Shown: positions 44,395 through 52,284 of the stretch, piece by piece
Layout: each line of letters begins with the position of its first letter
Position numbering within the stretch: position 1 is the stretch's first letter
Source of the DNA: Flavobacterium sp. 9R
Lineage (GTDB): Bacteria; Bacteroidota; Bacteroidia; Flavobacteriales; Flavobacteriaceae
DNA: 64,000 bases
Reading direction: 5' to 3'
NCBI RefSeq assembly: GCF_902506345.1
Contig: NZ_LR733413.1
Location: forward strand, 2,977,974 to 3,041,973
Made by a program: the position numbers and the translations under genes
The notes under the pieces: generated by a model
Database searches by the model: none
The model's input: the letters and a program-made list of their open reading frames with translations, nothing else
What the model was told of the DNA's origin: nothing

Positions 44395-44742
44395 TTAGGA
44401 TTTTAATGTCAAAGGCTCTCCATAAAAAGCTATGCCATCCCACCCTGTTTTCATAAAATTACGAATGTTTTGATGGTCTGTACCTTCTGGATTTTTCAAT
44501 ACATCTTCAGTGTAATAAGCCCCAAAACAAGCTAATGTAGCCTCTTTAGATAATTGCTGTAATTCAGCAAAAGCAAACAATTTGCAAGAGCCGTTGTTCT
44601 CGTTAGCGGCATTATGTTGTAAGCCGTTTTCGAAAGCTGTTGGTTCAAAATCATAATGGGCTTCAATAACCGCGATAGTTTCTTGAAAGGTAATAGCGTT
44701 TGGGGTGTTTTTTAATTTTTCTAAAAAAGCAGGTATAGTCAT
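44395..44742 (-). CDS. HopJ-type protein
   Basis: 115 residues. The sequence IPAFLEKLKNTP, FENGL and GAYYTEDVL, GWDGIAFYGEPL corresponds to the HopJ type III effector family (PF08888), which is named after a Pseudomonas effector but occurs widely in bacteria without such secretion, so the name should not be read as virulence. Function unknown. The start is 14 nt downstream of the amine oxidase stop. Confidence 0.85.
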   Translation of the reverse strand: MTIPAFLEKLKNTPNAITFQETIAVIEAHYDFEPTAFENGLQHNAANENNGSCKLFAFAELQQLSKEATLACFGAYYTEDVLKNPEGTDHQNIRNFMKTGWDGIAFYGEPLTLKS

Positions 44743-44756
44743 GATTAAATTGATTT

Positions 44757-45812
44757 TTAATTAAAATAAGTACTACAATAGTATGCCGCTTGAATAGCTC
44801 CTTCCATATAACCAGGATGTTCTCGGGCGGTTTCTGAGCCAGAAATAAAAAAGCGGTTGTCAAAAAGTGGGGTTGTATAAATAGGGTGCCCGTTGTTTTG
44901 GTGCGCCATAATCAAAGAAGCGTAAGGGGCAAAAGTGAAAGGTTCCTCTCTCCAAACTTTTTCGAAATAATGGGTAGCATTTTTTACTTCGTCTCCCAAA
45001 ATACGTTGCAATTGGTTTTCTATTTTTTGTCTTCGTTCTTCAAGGGTTAATGTTGAGGCACCTCCATTTAAGAAACCTTTTAATGCATAAAAAGTCTTGT
45101 CGTTTGTACTGTGGTCGTACATTTCTTGTACCCAATTCACATGGCTAAATACCGTCCCCGAATATCCTTTTTCTTTCCAGAACGGATGTTCGTAGACTAA
45201 GCCAAATTTTATAGATTCACCCATCCAAGTGTGCGTTTTTTGGGCGATTGCTGTCAAATCAAGCGGTAATTCTGGTTCAAATTGCACGGTACCCACCAAT
45301 AAATTAGGGGGTAAAGTGCTCACTACATAATCTGCTTCAATTTGTTTACCACTAGTGGTCTCAATGATAATTTTTGATTGGTCATATTTGATTTGACGCA
45401 CCTTTTCATTGAGCTGTATCGAACTTGAATCAAGATTCTTCTCTAAAGCCGCAATTAGTTGGAAGGTTCCGCCATCAATTCTGTAGGAAGGAGCTTCGTT
45501 ATCAGGAATTGAAAAACGTTGAGGTTCATAAGCATTTGATGTTTCAAAAAAAGAAACTCCCGAGGTATATTGCTTGGTATACGAAATATTAAGTTCTTGT
45601 AATAAATGTAAGAGTTTATGATGGGTATCGTTGCACCAAGTGGCTCCCATTTCAATGCTTCCTATTTTGTCTGCATAGCGCGTATCTATTCTTCCGCCAA
45701 TACGGTTATTGGCCTCAAGTACAACAGACTTTATGCCTTTTTTCTTGAGTAAATACGCTAGCGTAAGACCACACAAACCAGCTCCAATGATATGAACTGT
45801 AGGTTGTTTCAT
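44757..45812 (-). CDS. FAD-dependent amine oxidase
   Basis: 351 residues, flavin monoamine oxidase family: IIGAGLCGLTLAYLLKKKG at the N-terminus, IGGRIDTRYADK, and the C-terminal FISGSETAREHPGYMEGA flavin-binding motif. Shorter than eukaryotic monoamine oxidases but complete in the fold. Substrate not evident. It lies between rsmI (adjacent, no gap) and the HopJ-type gene. Confidence 0.87.
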   Translation of the reverse strand: MKQPTVHIIGAGLCGLTLAYLLKKKGIKSVVLEANNRIGGRIDTRYADKIGSIEMGATWCNDTHHKLLHLLQELNISYTKQYTSGVSFFETSNAYEPQRFSIPDNEAPSYRIDGGTFQLIAALEKNLDSSSIQLNEKVRQIKYDQSKIIIETTSGKQIEADYVVSTLPPNLLVGTVQFEPELPLDLTAIAQKTHTWMGESIKFGLVYEHPFWKEKGYSGTVFSHVNWVQEMYDHSTNDKTFYALKGFLNGGASTLTLEERRQKIENQLQRILGDEVKNATHYFEKVWREEPFTFAPYASLIMAHQNNGHPIYTTPLFDNRFFISGSETAREHPGYMEGAIQAAYYCSTYFN

Positions 45813-46532
45813 TTAGTCGGTAGTGTTTTCTGAAAATTTACTCTTTTTGGTTTCTTTGGTTATCGGTTTTCCGCCAAGCACCACTACGATTTCGCCTCTA
45901 GGTGCAGTTTTTTCAAAGTGAGCCAGCACTTCTTTTACTGTTCCGCGTACGTTTTCCTCATGCATTTTAGATAATTCTCTCGAAACACAAACGGGACGGT
46001 CTTCACCAAAATAAGTAACAAATTCACTTAAAGTCTTTACTAATTTGTGAGGAGAAACATAAAGAATCATGGTTCTTGTTTCTTCGGCCAAAGCCAAATA
46101 ACGGGTTTGTCTTCCTTTTTTGTCAGGTAGAAAACCTTCAAAAACAAATTTGTCATTCGGTAAACCACTATTTACTAAAGCGGGTACAAATGCGGTTGCG
46201 CCTGGCAGACATTCTACCGCAATACCGTTTTCTATGCATGCTCTAGTAATCAAAAAACCAGGGTCCGAGATGGCGGGTGTTCCAGCATCCGAAATCAGAG
46301 CGATGGTTTCGCCTCCTTGCAATCGACTAATTATGTTTTCGATGGTTTTGTGTTCATTATGCATATGATGGCTGTGCATGTGCGTGCTAATCTCAAAATG
46401 CTTGAGCAATTTGCCACTGGTTCGGGTGTCTTCGGCCAAAATCAAATCGGCTTCTTTAAGAATGCGAATCGCTCGAAACGTCATGTCTTCGAGGTTGCCA
46501 ATTGGAGTGGGTACGATATATAGTTTAGACAT
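45813..46532 (-). CDS. rsmI: 16S rRNA 2'-O-methyltransferase (C1402)
   Basis: 239 residues. The tetrapyrrole-methylase fold motif YIVPTPIGNLEDMTFRA at the N-terminus, LILAEDTRTSGKLLKHF, ISDAGTPAISDPG and ECLPGATAFVPALVNSGL. It methylates C1402 in the ribosomal decoding centre. The stop is immediately followed by the amine oxidase start. Length slightly short of some homologues, with a lysine-rich tail. Confidence 0.93.
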   Translation of the reverse strand: MSKLYIVPTPIGNLEDMTFRAIRILKEADLILAEDTRTSGKLLKHFEISTHMHSHHMHNEHKTIENIISRLQGGETIALISDAGTPAISDPGFLITRACIENGIAVECLPGATAFVPALVNSGLPNDKFVFEGFLPDKKGRQTRYLALAEETRTMILYVSPHKLVKTLSEFVTYFGEDRPVCVSRELSKMHEENVRGTVKEVLAHFEKTAPRGEIVVVLGGKPITKETKKSKFSENTTD

Positions 46533-46546
46533 ATTTTAAAAAGTTA

Positions 46547-46582
46547 AAACACGAAATCCGCAAGAATACGAAGTTCGTGTTT
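46547..46582 (-). terminator. Possible terminator after the 46621 gene
   Basis: AAACACGAA / TTCGTGTTT with an 18-base loop; on the minus strand it is followed by a T-rich segment. Weak. Confidence 0.35.
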
Positions 46583-46620
46583 GATGATGGGGTATTGAAT
46601 TATTTAGTGAGAAGAACCAA

Positions 46621-47523
46621 TTACAAGAATTTCTTCTCTACAATTTCCATAAATCGATTCGCATAATCGTCTTTTCCTTCCCAGTTATTATAATCTGGTT
46701 TTACCATTTCGTCAATAAACGTTTTGGTTTCATAGAAATTATTAAAACTATTCAACTGACTCAACACACGATTATAGTCTTCATTACTATTGCCAAAAAG
46801 ATGTTTTACAAAACCTATGCGGTCATTCAAGTCAATTGAAATTCCTTTGGCTAGTTTGTCATTCAATGATTTGGGTTTGTCTTCTTTTTCTTCAGTGAGC
46901 GTTTCAACTTTATCAAACGCCAAATCAAAAGCTGTGGCTGTATTGGTTTTACTAGTTTCAGTACTGTCGACTTTTACGAATTGTGCTTCGGAATAGTTCC
47001 CGCCCAATAGCTCTTCAAATGAAATTTGAACGGCTTCATTTTTCTTTTGTTCAATTGCTATGCTCGGTTGCGTTGCTGTCTCATTTATGACTTCTGATTC
47101 ATCTGTAGATGGAGCAAAAGATATAGGGTTTTTTTCTTCAATTTCGTTGGTAGCTGTTTCGCTAGTAATCGCCTCCAAAATGCTGTCTTCGGGAGCAATA
47201 TTGTCTAGCAATTGGTCTACAATTGAAACCGTTTCAATGGCAGCATTTTGCTTTTGAACTTCAGTTTCTATTACAGCTTCAGTTGTTGGGATTTCCGTTT
47301 TTATTTCAGGTAAATCAAAAGCTTTCTCTATTTCTGCTTCTATTGCTGCCTGACCTATGGTTGGTTTGATATCCCCTAGATTTTCTTCGACAAACTTTAA
47401 AATCGCCAGTTTTTCGTATAGTTTTTGGGTTTCTAAGAACAGCACATTCACATCCGATTTGTTTTTAAGTTGTAGAATTCTGTGCGCAATGCTAACTAAA
47501 TCAGCCTCCAATCTTTTTTTCAT
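46621..47523 (-). CDS. Bacteroidota conserved hypothetical protein
   Basis: 300 residues. N-terminal helical segment (residues 1-45, DLVSIAHRILQLKNKSD), a long acidic low-complexity middle (about 60-215, Glu/Thr/Ala-rich), and a conserved C-terminal domain (LNDRIGFVKHLFGNSNEDYNRVLSQLN through EIVEKKFL). Only the ends look folded. Function unknown. It is divergent from tdk, with 102 bp between the two ATG starts. Confidence 0.75.
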   Translation of the reverse strand: MKKRLEADLVSIAHRILQLKNKSDVNVLFLETQKLYEKLAILKFVEENLGDIKPTIGQAAIEAEIEKAFDLPEIKTEIPTTEAVIETEVQKQNAAIETVSIVDQLLDNIAPEDSILEAITSETATNEIEEKNPISFAPSTDESEVINETATQPSIAIEQKKNEAVQISFEELLGGNYSEAQFVKVDSTETSKTNTATAFDLAFDKVETLTEEKEDKPKSLNDKLAKGISIDLNDRIGFVKHLFGNSNEDYNRVLSQLNSFNNFYETKTFIDEMVKPDYNNWEGKDDYANRFMEIVEKKFL

Positions 47524-47625
47524 AACTTTTGGTATTATAGTGAGTAGGGTGTGTCTTTTTTAATAAATTTGTTCCCATTACAAAGTAATAAAAACTATTC
47601 ATTTTTAAAGGTAGAAAAATACAAA

Positions 47626-48219
47626 ATGTTTCTCGAAAATACAGTAAATCATAAAGAACAATTTGGTTGGATAGAAGTCATATGTGGCTCAATGTTTTCG
47701 GGTAAAACAGAAGAACTCATTCGCAGGTTGAAACGAGCTCAGTTTGCCAAACAACGAATTGAAATTTTTAAGCCTTCTATCGATACGCGCTATCACGAGG
47801 AAATGGTGGTGTCGCACGATGAGAATGAAATACGTTCTACACCAGTTCCTGCTGCTGCTAATATTGCACTTTTGGCGCAAGGGTGTGACGTTATTGGCAT
47901 TGACGAAGCTCAATTTTTTGATGACGAAATTGTTAGGGTCTGTAATGATTTAGCCAATCAAGGAATTCGCGTAATTGTGGCTGGGTTGGATATGGATTTT
48001 AAAGGGAATCCTTTCGGACCGATGCCTGCTTTAATGGCTACAGCGGAGTATGTAACCAAAGTACACGCAGTGTGTACTCGAACAGGAAATTTAGCAAATT
48101 ACAGTTTCAGAAAAACAGACAATGATAAACTCGTTATGCTTGGGGAAACAGAGGAATATGAACCCTTAAGTCGCGCTGCTTTTTATCACGCGCTGCACGA
48201 CGATAAAGACAAAAAATAA
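47626..48219 (+). CDS. tdk: Thymidine kinase
   Basis: 197 residues from ATG 47626 (an in-frame GTG at 47551 would extend the head by 25 residues with no conserved sequence). P-loop [14 protein letters not shown], the catalytic region [10 protein letters not shown] and the conserved [19 protein letters not shown] are visible. The zinc ribbon looks degenerate: [12 protein letters not shown] replaces CxxC and no second pair follows. It phosphorylates thymidine for salvage. Confidence 0.92.
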   Translation: MFLENTVNHKEQFGWIEVICGSMFSGKTEELIRRLKRAQFAKQRIEIFKPSIDTRYHEEMVVSHDENEIRSTPVPAAANIALLAQGCDVIGIDEAQFFDDEIVRVCNDLANQGIRVIVAGLDMDFKGNPFGPMPALMATAEYVTKVHAVCTRTGNLANYSFRKTDNDKLVMLGETEEYEPLSRAAFYHALHDDKDKK

Positions 48220-48290
48220 TATAGCACTATAAAAATCCCAACAACTCTAGACTGCCCCCAAAAAGTTAGACACTATTTGGGGGTATTTTT

Positions 48291-48383
48291 ATGGAAAGAA
48301 AAGTCAGATATGATGCTTCATTTAAACTTGAATGCGTAAAATTAGTATTAGAAAAACATTATTCGTGCAATTATAATATATAA
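48291..48383 (+). pseudogene. Remnant of IS3 transposase orfA
   Basis: Thirty codons starting MERKVRYDASFKLECVKLVL, the typical start of IS3-family orfA (helix-turn-helix transposase subunit), ending in TAA at 48381. About the first 25 residues look original; the last five are from the deletion junction. In a different frame the sequence continues as the end of orfB (48377-48466). Confidence 0.85.
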
Positions 48384-48466
48384 ACTATTACAATAACGAC
48401 AGAACCAAGTCCAATTTAAACAAAATGAGCCCGACTAAATATCGAGCTCATCATTATCAAAATTAA
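48377..48466 (+). pseudogene. Remnant of IS3 transposase orfB, C-terminal end
   Basis: Frame reading YINYYNNDRTKSNLNKMSP and then TKYRAHHYQN, stop TAA 464-466. This is the characteristic C-terminus of IS3-family orfB (DDE integrase core). It is out of frame with the remaining orfA piece. Confidence 0.85.
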
Positions 48467-48517
48467 TTATAAATTTGTCCAAACTTTTGGGTTCAGTCTA
48501 CTCGTTGGGATTTTTTA

Positions 48518-49981
48518 TTACATTTTCTTTCTCATTCTTGCCACTGGAATATCGAGTTGTTCACGGTATTTGGCTATGGTTCTTCTGGCAATTGGATAGC
48601 CTTTTTCTTTTAAAATTTCGGCCAATTGGTCATCGGGAAGTGGTTTGTGTTTGTCTTCTTCTTCGATAGTGTTTTTTAGAATTTTTTTGATTTCTAAAGT
48701 TGAGACTTCTTCTCCTTGGTCGTTCATCATCGCTTCTGAGAAAAATTCTTTAATCAATTTGGTGCCGTAGGGTGTTTCTACATATTTGCTATTGGCCACC
48801 CTAGAAATTGTTGAAATATCAAGACCAACCAAGTCTGCGATGTCTTTCAAAATCATTGGTTTTAATTTGGTTTCATCGCCATCTAAGAAAAATTCTTCTT
48901 GGTAATGCATAATGGCGTTCATCGTTACAAAAAGTGTTTCTTGACGTTGACGAATAGCATCAATAAACCATTTCGCCGAATCTAATTTTTGTTTGATAAA
49001 CTGAACGGCTTCTTTTTGTTGTGTCGATTTGTCTCTAGAATCTTTATACGTTTGCATCATTTCTTGATAGTCTTTAGAAACGTGCAATGATGGAGCATTT
49101 CGCCCATTCAACGTTAATTCCAATTCACCATCCACAATTCTGATGGCAAAATCAGGAACAATATTTTCGGTAACTTTACTGTTGCCTGCAAAAGAACCTC
49201 CTGGTTTTGGATTCAGTCGCTCAATTTCGTATATCGCTTTTTTTAATTGTTCGTTAGAGACACTGTATTTTTGCATCAATTTATCGTAGTGCTTTTTGGT
49301 AAAAGCATCAAACTGATTCTCGATAATATCAATGGCTAATTCAATATATTCTGTAGGTGTTTTATGTTTGAGTTGTAGGAGCAAACATTCTTGTAAATCT
49401 CTGGCGCCAACTCCTGTGGGTTCCAATTCGTGAATAACGTGAAGAAGTCTATCTACATTTTTTTCATCGGTATAGATTCCTTGTGTAAAGGCTAAATCAT
49501 CTACAATATCAGGAATGCTTCTTCGAATGTAACCCATATCATCAATACTACCCACTAAGAATTCTGCGATTTCTCGGTCTTCTTCGTTGAGAATAAAAGT
49601 ATTGAGTTGATTGATTAAGTCTTGATGAAAACTAATTGGAGCAGCATAGGGACTTTCACGGTCTTCATCGTCGTCGCTATAATTATTGACTTGCGTTTTG
49701 TAATCTGGGATGTCGTCACTACTTAAGTAATCATCAATATTGATGTCATCAGCTTCTATTCTATCTGATTCTGCATCATCATAATCGTCGTAGTCTTCAG
49801 ATTCAAATTCGTCTTTCTCGTAGTCGTCTTCTTTGCCTGCTTCTAGAGCCGGATTTTCGTTCATTTCTTCTAACAAACGTTGTTCAAATGCTTGCGTAGG
49901 CAATTGAATTAACTTCATCAACTGAATTTGTTGTGGAGATAATTTCTGTGATAATTTTAAATTTAAAAATTGCTTTAGCAT
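48518..49981 (-). CDS. rpoN: RNA polymerase sigma-54 factor
   Basis: 487 residues. Region I (Gln-rich, LKLSQKLSPQQIQLMKLIQL), an acidic region II (about 50-100, DDYDDAESDRIEADD), the core-binding domain, and the C-terminal RpoN box as ARRTIAKYREQ preceded by the helix-turn-helix. It directs RNA polymerase to -24/-12 promoters with activator ATPases; no such activator gene is in the window. Ends near the IS3 remnant. Confidence 0.95.
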   Translation of the reverse strand: MLKQFLNLKLSQKLSPQQIQLMKLIQLPTQAFEQRLLEEMNENPALEAGKEDDYEKDEFESEDYDDYDDAESDRIEADDINIDDYLSSDDIPDYKTQVNNYSDDDEDRESPYAAPISFHQDLINQLNTFILNEEDREIAEFLVGSIDDMGYIRRSIPDIVDDLAFTQGIYTDEKNVDRLLHVIHELEPTGVGARDLQECLLLQLKHKTPTEYIELAIDIIENQFDAFTKKHYDKLMQKYSVSNEQLKKAIYEIERLNPKPGGSFAGNSKVTENIVPDFAIRIVDGELELTLNGRNAPSLHVSKDYQEMMQTYKDSRDKSTQQKEAVQFIKQKLDSAKWFIDAIRQRQETLFVTMNAIMHYQEEFFLDGDETKLKPMILKDIADLVGLDISTISRVANSKYVETPYGTKLIKEFFSEAMMNDQGEEVSTLEIKKILKNTIEEEDKHKPLPDDQLAEILKEKGYPIARRTIAKYREQLDIPVARMRKKM

Positions 49982-49988
49982 TTTTTTT

Positions 49989-50025
49989 AATAGTTTAAAG
50001 GTTTAAGGTTTAAAGGTTTAAAGTT
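49989..50025. repeat. Tandem GTTTAAAG units between rpoN and asnS
   Basis: AGTTTAAAGGTTTAAGGTTT and following copies form an imperfect 8-bp tandem repeat; an inverted ACTTTAAACC lies about 40 bp further. Frequently seen type of flavobacterial intergenic sequence; the function is unknown. Confidence 0.55.
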
Positions 50026-50076
50026 GTTGTATTGTAGGAAACAACTTTAAACCATTTTAAACAACAGTAAACTTTT

Positions 50077-51522
50077 TTAAAATTCCGCATTCATTGGTGT
50101 TCTTGGGAAAGGAATTACGTCACGAATATTGGTCATTCCAGTTACAAACAATACCAATCTTTCGAAACCAAGACCAAAACCAGAGTGTACCGCAGAACCA
50201 AAACGTCTGGTATCTAAGTACCACCATAATTCTTCTTCGTCTATACCTAAGGTTTTCATTTTTTCTACCAAAACATCGTAGCGTTCTTCTCTTTGTGAAC
50301 CTCCTACGATTTCTCCAATGCCAGGGAAAAGAATATCCATTGCACGAACTGTTTCTTTTCCAGGCTCTGTATTGTCGTTCAAACGCATATAAAATGCTTT
50401 GATGTTGGCTGGATAATCAAACAAAATCACTGGACATTTAAAGTGTTTTTCCACCAAGTAACGTTCGTGTTCTGATTGTAAATCAGCGCCCCATTCGTTA
50501 ATAATATATTGGAATTTTTTCTTCTTGTTCGGAGTTGAATTTCTCAAAATATCAATTGCTTCCGTATACGAAACGCGTTTGAAATTGTTTTCCAATACAA
50601 AGTTCAATTTCTCCAACAAAGCCATTTCACTTCTTTCGGCTTGTGGTTTTGATTTTTCTTCTTCTAACAAACGTCCTTCTAAGAATTTCAAATCCTCTGG
50701 ACATTTATCCATTACATATTTAATAACAAATTGAATGAAATCCTCAGCCAAATCCATATTGTCTTCCAAATCATTGAAAGCCACCTCTGGTTCAATCATC
50801 CAAAACTCTGCTAGGTGACGAGAAGTATTTGAGTTTTCAGCTCTAAACGTAGGACCAAAAGTATAAATCTGACCCAACGCCATTGCGAACGTTTCTCCTT
50901 CTAATTGCCCAGAAACCGTTAAGTTGGTCTCTTTACCAAAGAAATCTTTTTTGTAATCTACTTTTCCTTCCTCAGTTCTTGGCGTGTTGTCAAAAGGCAA
51001 AGCGGTAACTTTAAACATTTCACCCGCACCTTCAGCATCCGAACCAGTAATGATTGGCGTATTCACATACACGAAACCTTTCTCCTGAAAATACGTGTGC
51101 ACCGCGTGAGCCAAAACCGAACGTACGCGCATAATCGCGCCAAAAGCATTCGTTCTTACTCTCAAATGCGCATTCTCACGCAAGAATTCCAAAGAGTGTT
51201 TTTTAGGCTGCATTGGGAATTTCTCCGCATCTGAGTCACCCAAAATTTCCAATTGCTTTACCTGAATTTCATATTTCTGACCAGCACCTTGACTTTCTAC
51301 TAACGAGCCAATAACCGAAACGGCAGCGCCAGTCGTAATGCGTTTTAATGTCTCATCTGGTGTATTTTCAAAATCAACCACACACTGAATATTATTGATA
51401 GTCGACCCGTCATTCAGCGCAATAAACTGATTATTTCTAAACGTTCTCACCCATCCTTTTGCATTAACCTCCTGAAGTATCGTTGTACTGTTTAATAAGT
51501 CTTTAACTTTTGTGTGTTTCAT
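50077..51522 (-). CDS. asnS: Asparagine-tRNA ligase
   Basis: 481 residues. An OB-fold anticodon-binding domain (about 15-100, [18 protein letters not shown]) followed by a class IIb synthetase core with motif 2 ([19 protein letters not shown]) and motif 3 ([15 protein letters not shown]). The PNG-like [11 protein letters not shown] region also fits AsnRS. It charges tRNA-Asn. A -7 box TATATTTG lies upstream on the minus strand at 51595-51588. Followed by rpoN 95 nt downstream. Confidence 0.95.
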   Translation of the reverse strand: MKHTKVKDLLNSTTILQEVNAKGWVRTFRNNQFIALNDGSTINNIQCVVDFENTPDETLKRITTGAAVSVIGSLVESQGAGQKYEIQVKQLEILGDSDAEKFPMQPKKHSLEFLRENAHLRVRTNAFGAIMRVRSVLAHAVHTYFQEKGFVYVNTPIITGSDAEGAGEMFKVTALPFDNTPRTEEGKVDYKKDFFGKETNLTVSGQLEGETFAMALGQIYTFGPTFRAENSNTSRHLAEFWMIEPEVAFNDLEDNMDLAEDFIQFVIKYVMDKCPEDLKFLEGRLLEEEKSKPQAERSEMALLEKLNFVLENNFKRVSYTEAIDILRNSTPNKKKKFQYIINEWGADLQSEHERYLVEKHFKCPVILFDYPANIKAFYMRLNDNTEPGKETVRAMDILFPGIGEIVGGSQREERYDVLVEKMKTLGIDEEELWWYLDTRRFGSAVHSGFGLGFERLVLFVTGMTNIRDVIPFPRTPMNAEF

Positions 51523-51616
51523 CTTAATTTTAGATTTTTAGATTTAAATACGCGCTCAAAACAAAAATCGGTGCTTTAAGCGTTATGCAAATATAATTGT
51601 TTTGTGTTTATTTTTT

Positions 51617-51790
51617 AGGAGCTATTTCCCGCTTTTCGTTACAATCTTGTTCAATAAATACTATTTTTCTAAGCCCAAAAAGGAGCTTCCGCTGGTCGCT
51701 CTTTTTCGTCAAGAAAAATTAGTCTTTATTTTCACAAGGATTTCCACTACAATCGGGGCTAGGGCAGTCGTGGAAACCAGTCGTTTCTAG
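51617..51790. repeat. Dispersed hairpin repeat R4
   Basis: Begins with GGAGCTATTTCCC and contains TTACAATCTTGT and later CACAAGGATTTCCACTACAATCGGGGCTA. Stem CTTGT / ACAAG brackets a longer internal segment with a second CTTTTT hairpin-like stretch. Same second subtype as R3. Confidence 0.55.
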
Positions 51791-51792
51791 GT

Positions 51793-52275
51793 TTACAACC
51801 CTTGCAGCAATTGGTGACTTAGCTCATTTCCGCTAATTGTAATGATGTATAAATTTCCAAAAACAGTATCGTCAATTGGAGCATACACCTTTTGATTAAT
51901 GATTCTATTCACTAAATCAGGTGTCGTATTGCTATGGCCTACAATCAAAATAGCTTGACCTTTGTGTTCTTTTTTGAGTTGTTCAAGGTCGAGAGTTTTT
52001 GGGTCATATTTTATAATCTCCAAATTTTTACTAGTGGCAGTTGGTGTAGCGGTTTGTACCGTTCTCAAAAAATCAGTACTGTACACCGCCTTTAGTGGAA
52101 CTTGCGCTAGAATCGTTTTCCAATGTTCAGCGCGCTCCAAACCTACTTTTGACAAATCAGGATTTTTAGAATTGTCTACTTTTTCGGCGTGACGAATCAA
52201 GTAAATTGTCGTCGTTTGGCCAAAAGCGCCAAGCGTTAAGAGCATAAAAGCGAAAACGTATAAAATCTTTTTCAT
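51793..52275 (-). CDS. Secreted histidine-phosphatase-superfamily protein
   Basis: 160 residues: signal peptide (ILYVFAFMLLTLGAFG), then the RHG motif as IYLIRHAEKVD, and the second active-site His in LIVGHSNTTPDL. Resembles SixA/phosphoglycerate-mutase-like phosphatases, probably periplasmic. Only a small C-terminal extension. Substrate unknown. Its start lies 10 nt from the end of the RND-type gene, so the two are likely co-transcribed. Confidence 0.87.
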   Translation of the reverse strand: MKKILYVFAFMLLTLGAFGQTTTIYLIRHAEKVDNSKNPDLSKVGLERAEHWKTILAQVPLKAVYSTDFLRTVQTATPTATSKNLEIIKYDPKTLDLEQLKKEHKGQAILIVGHSNTTPDLVNRIINQKVYAPIDDTVFGNLYIITISGNELSHQLLQGL

Positions 52276-52284
52276 AGCAGCTAT

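Larger units (their letters stand above)
48248..48500. mobile_element. 253-bp internally deleted IS3-type element
   Basis: Terminal inverted repeats TAGACTGCCCCCAAAAAG (left) and, reversed, TAGACTGAACCCAAAAG (right) match at 20 of 25 positions. Direct repeat CTC at 48245-48247 and 48501-48503 looks like a 3-bp target duplication. Inside, an orfA start (48291) and the last 27 codons of orfB remain; everything between is gone. Confidence 0.87.

Noticed and set aside
44395..44742. Virulence effector reading of the HopJ-type protein
   Set aside because: The family is widespread in bacteria without type III secretion and no secretion genes are present.
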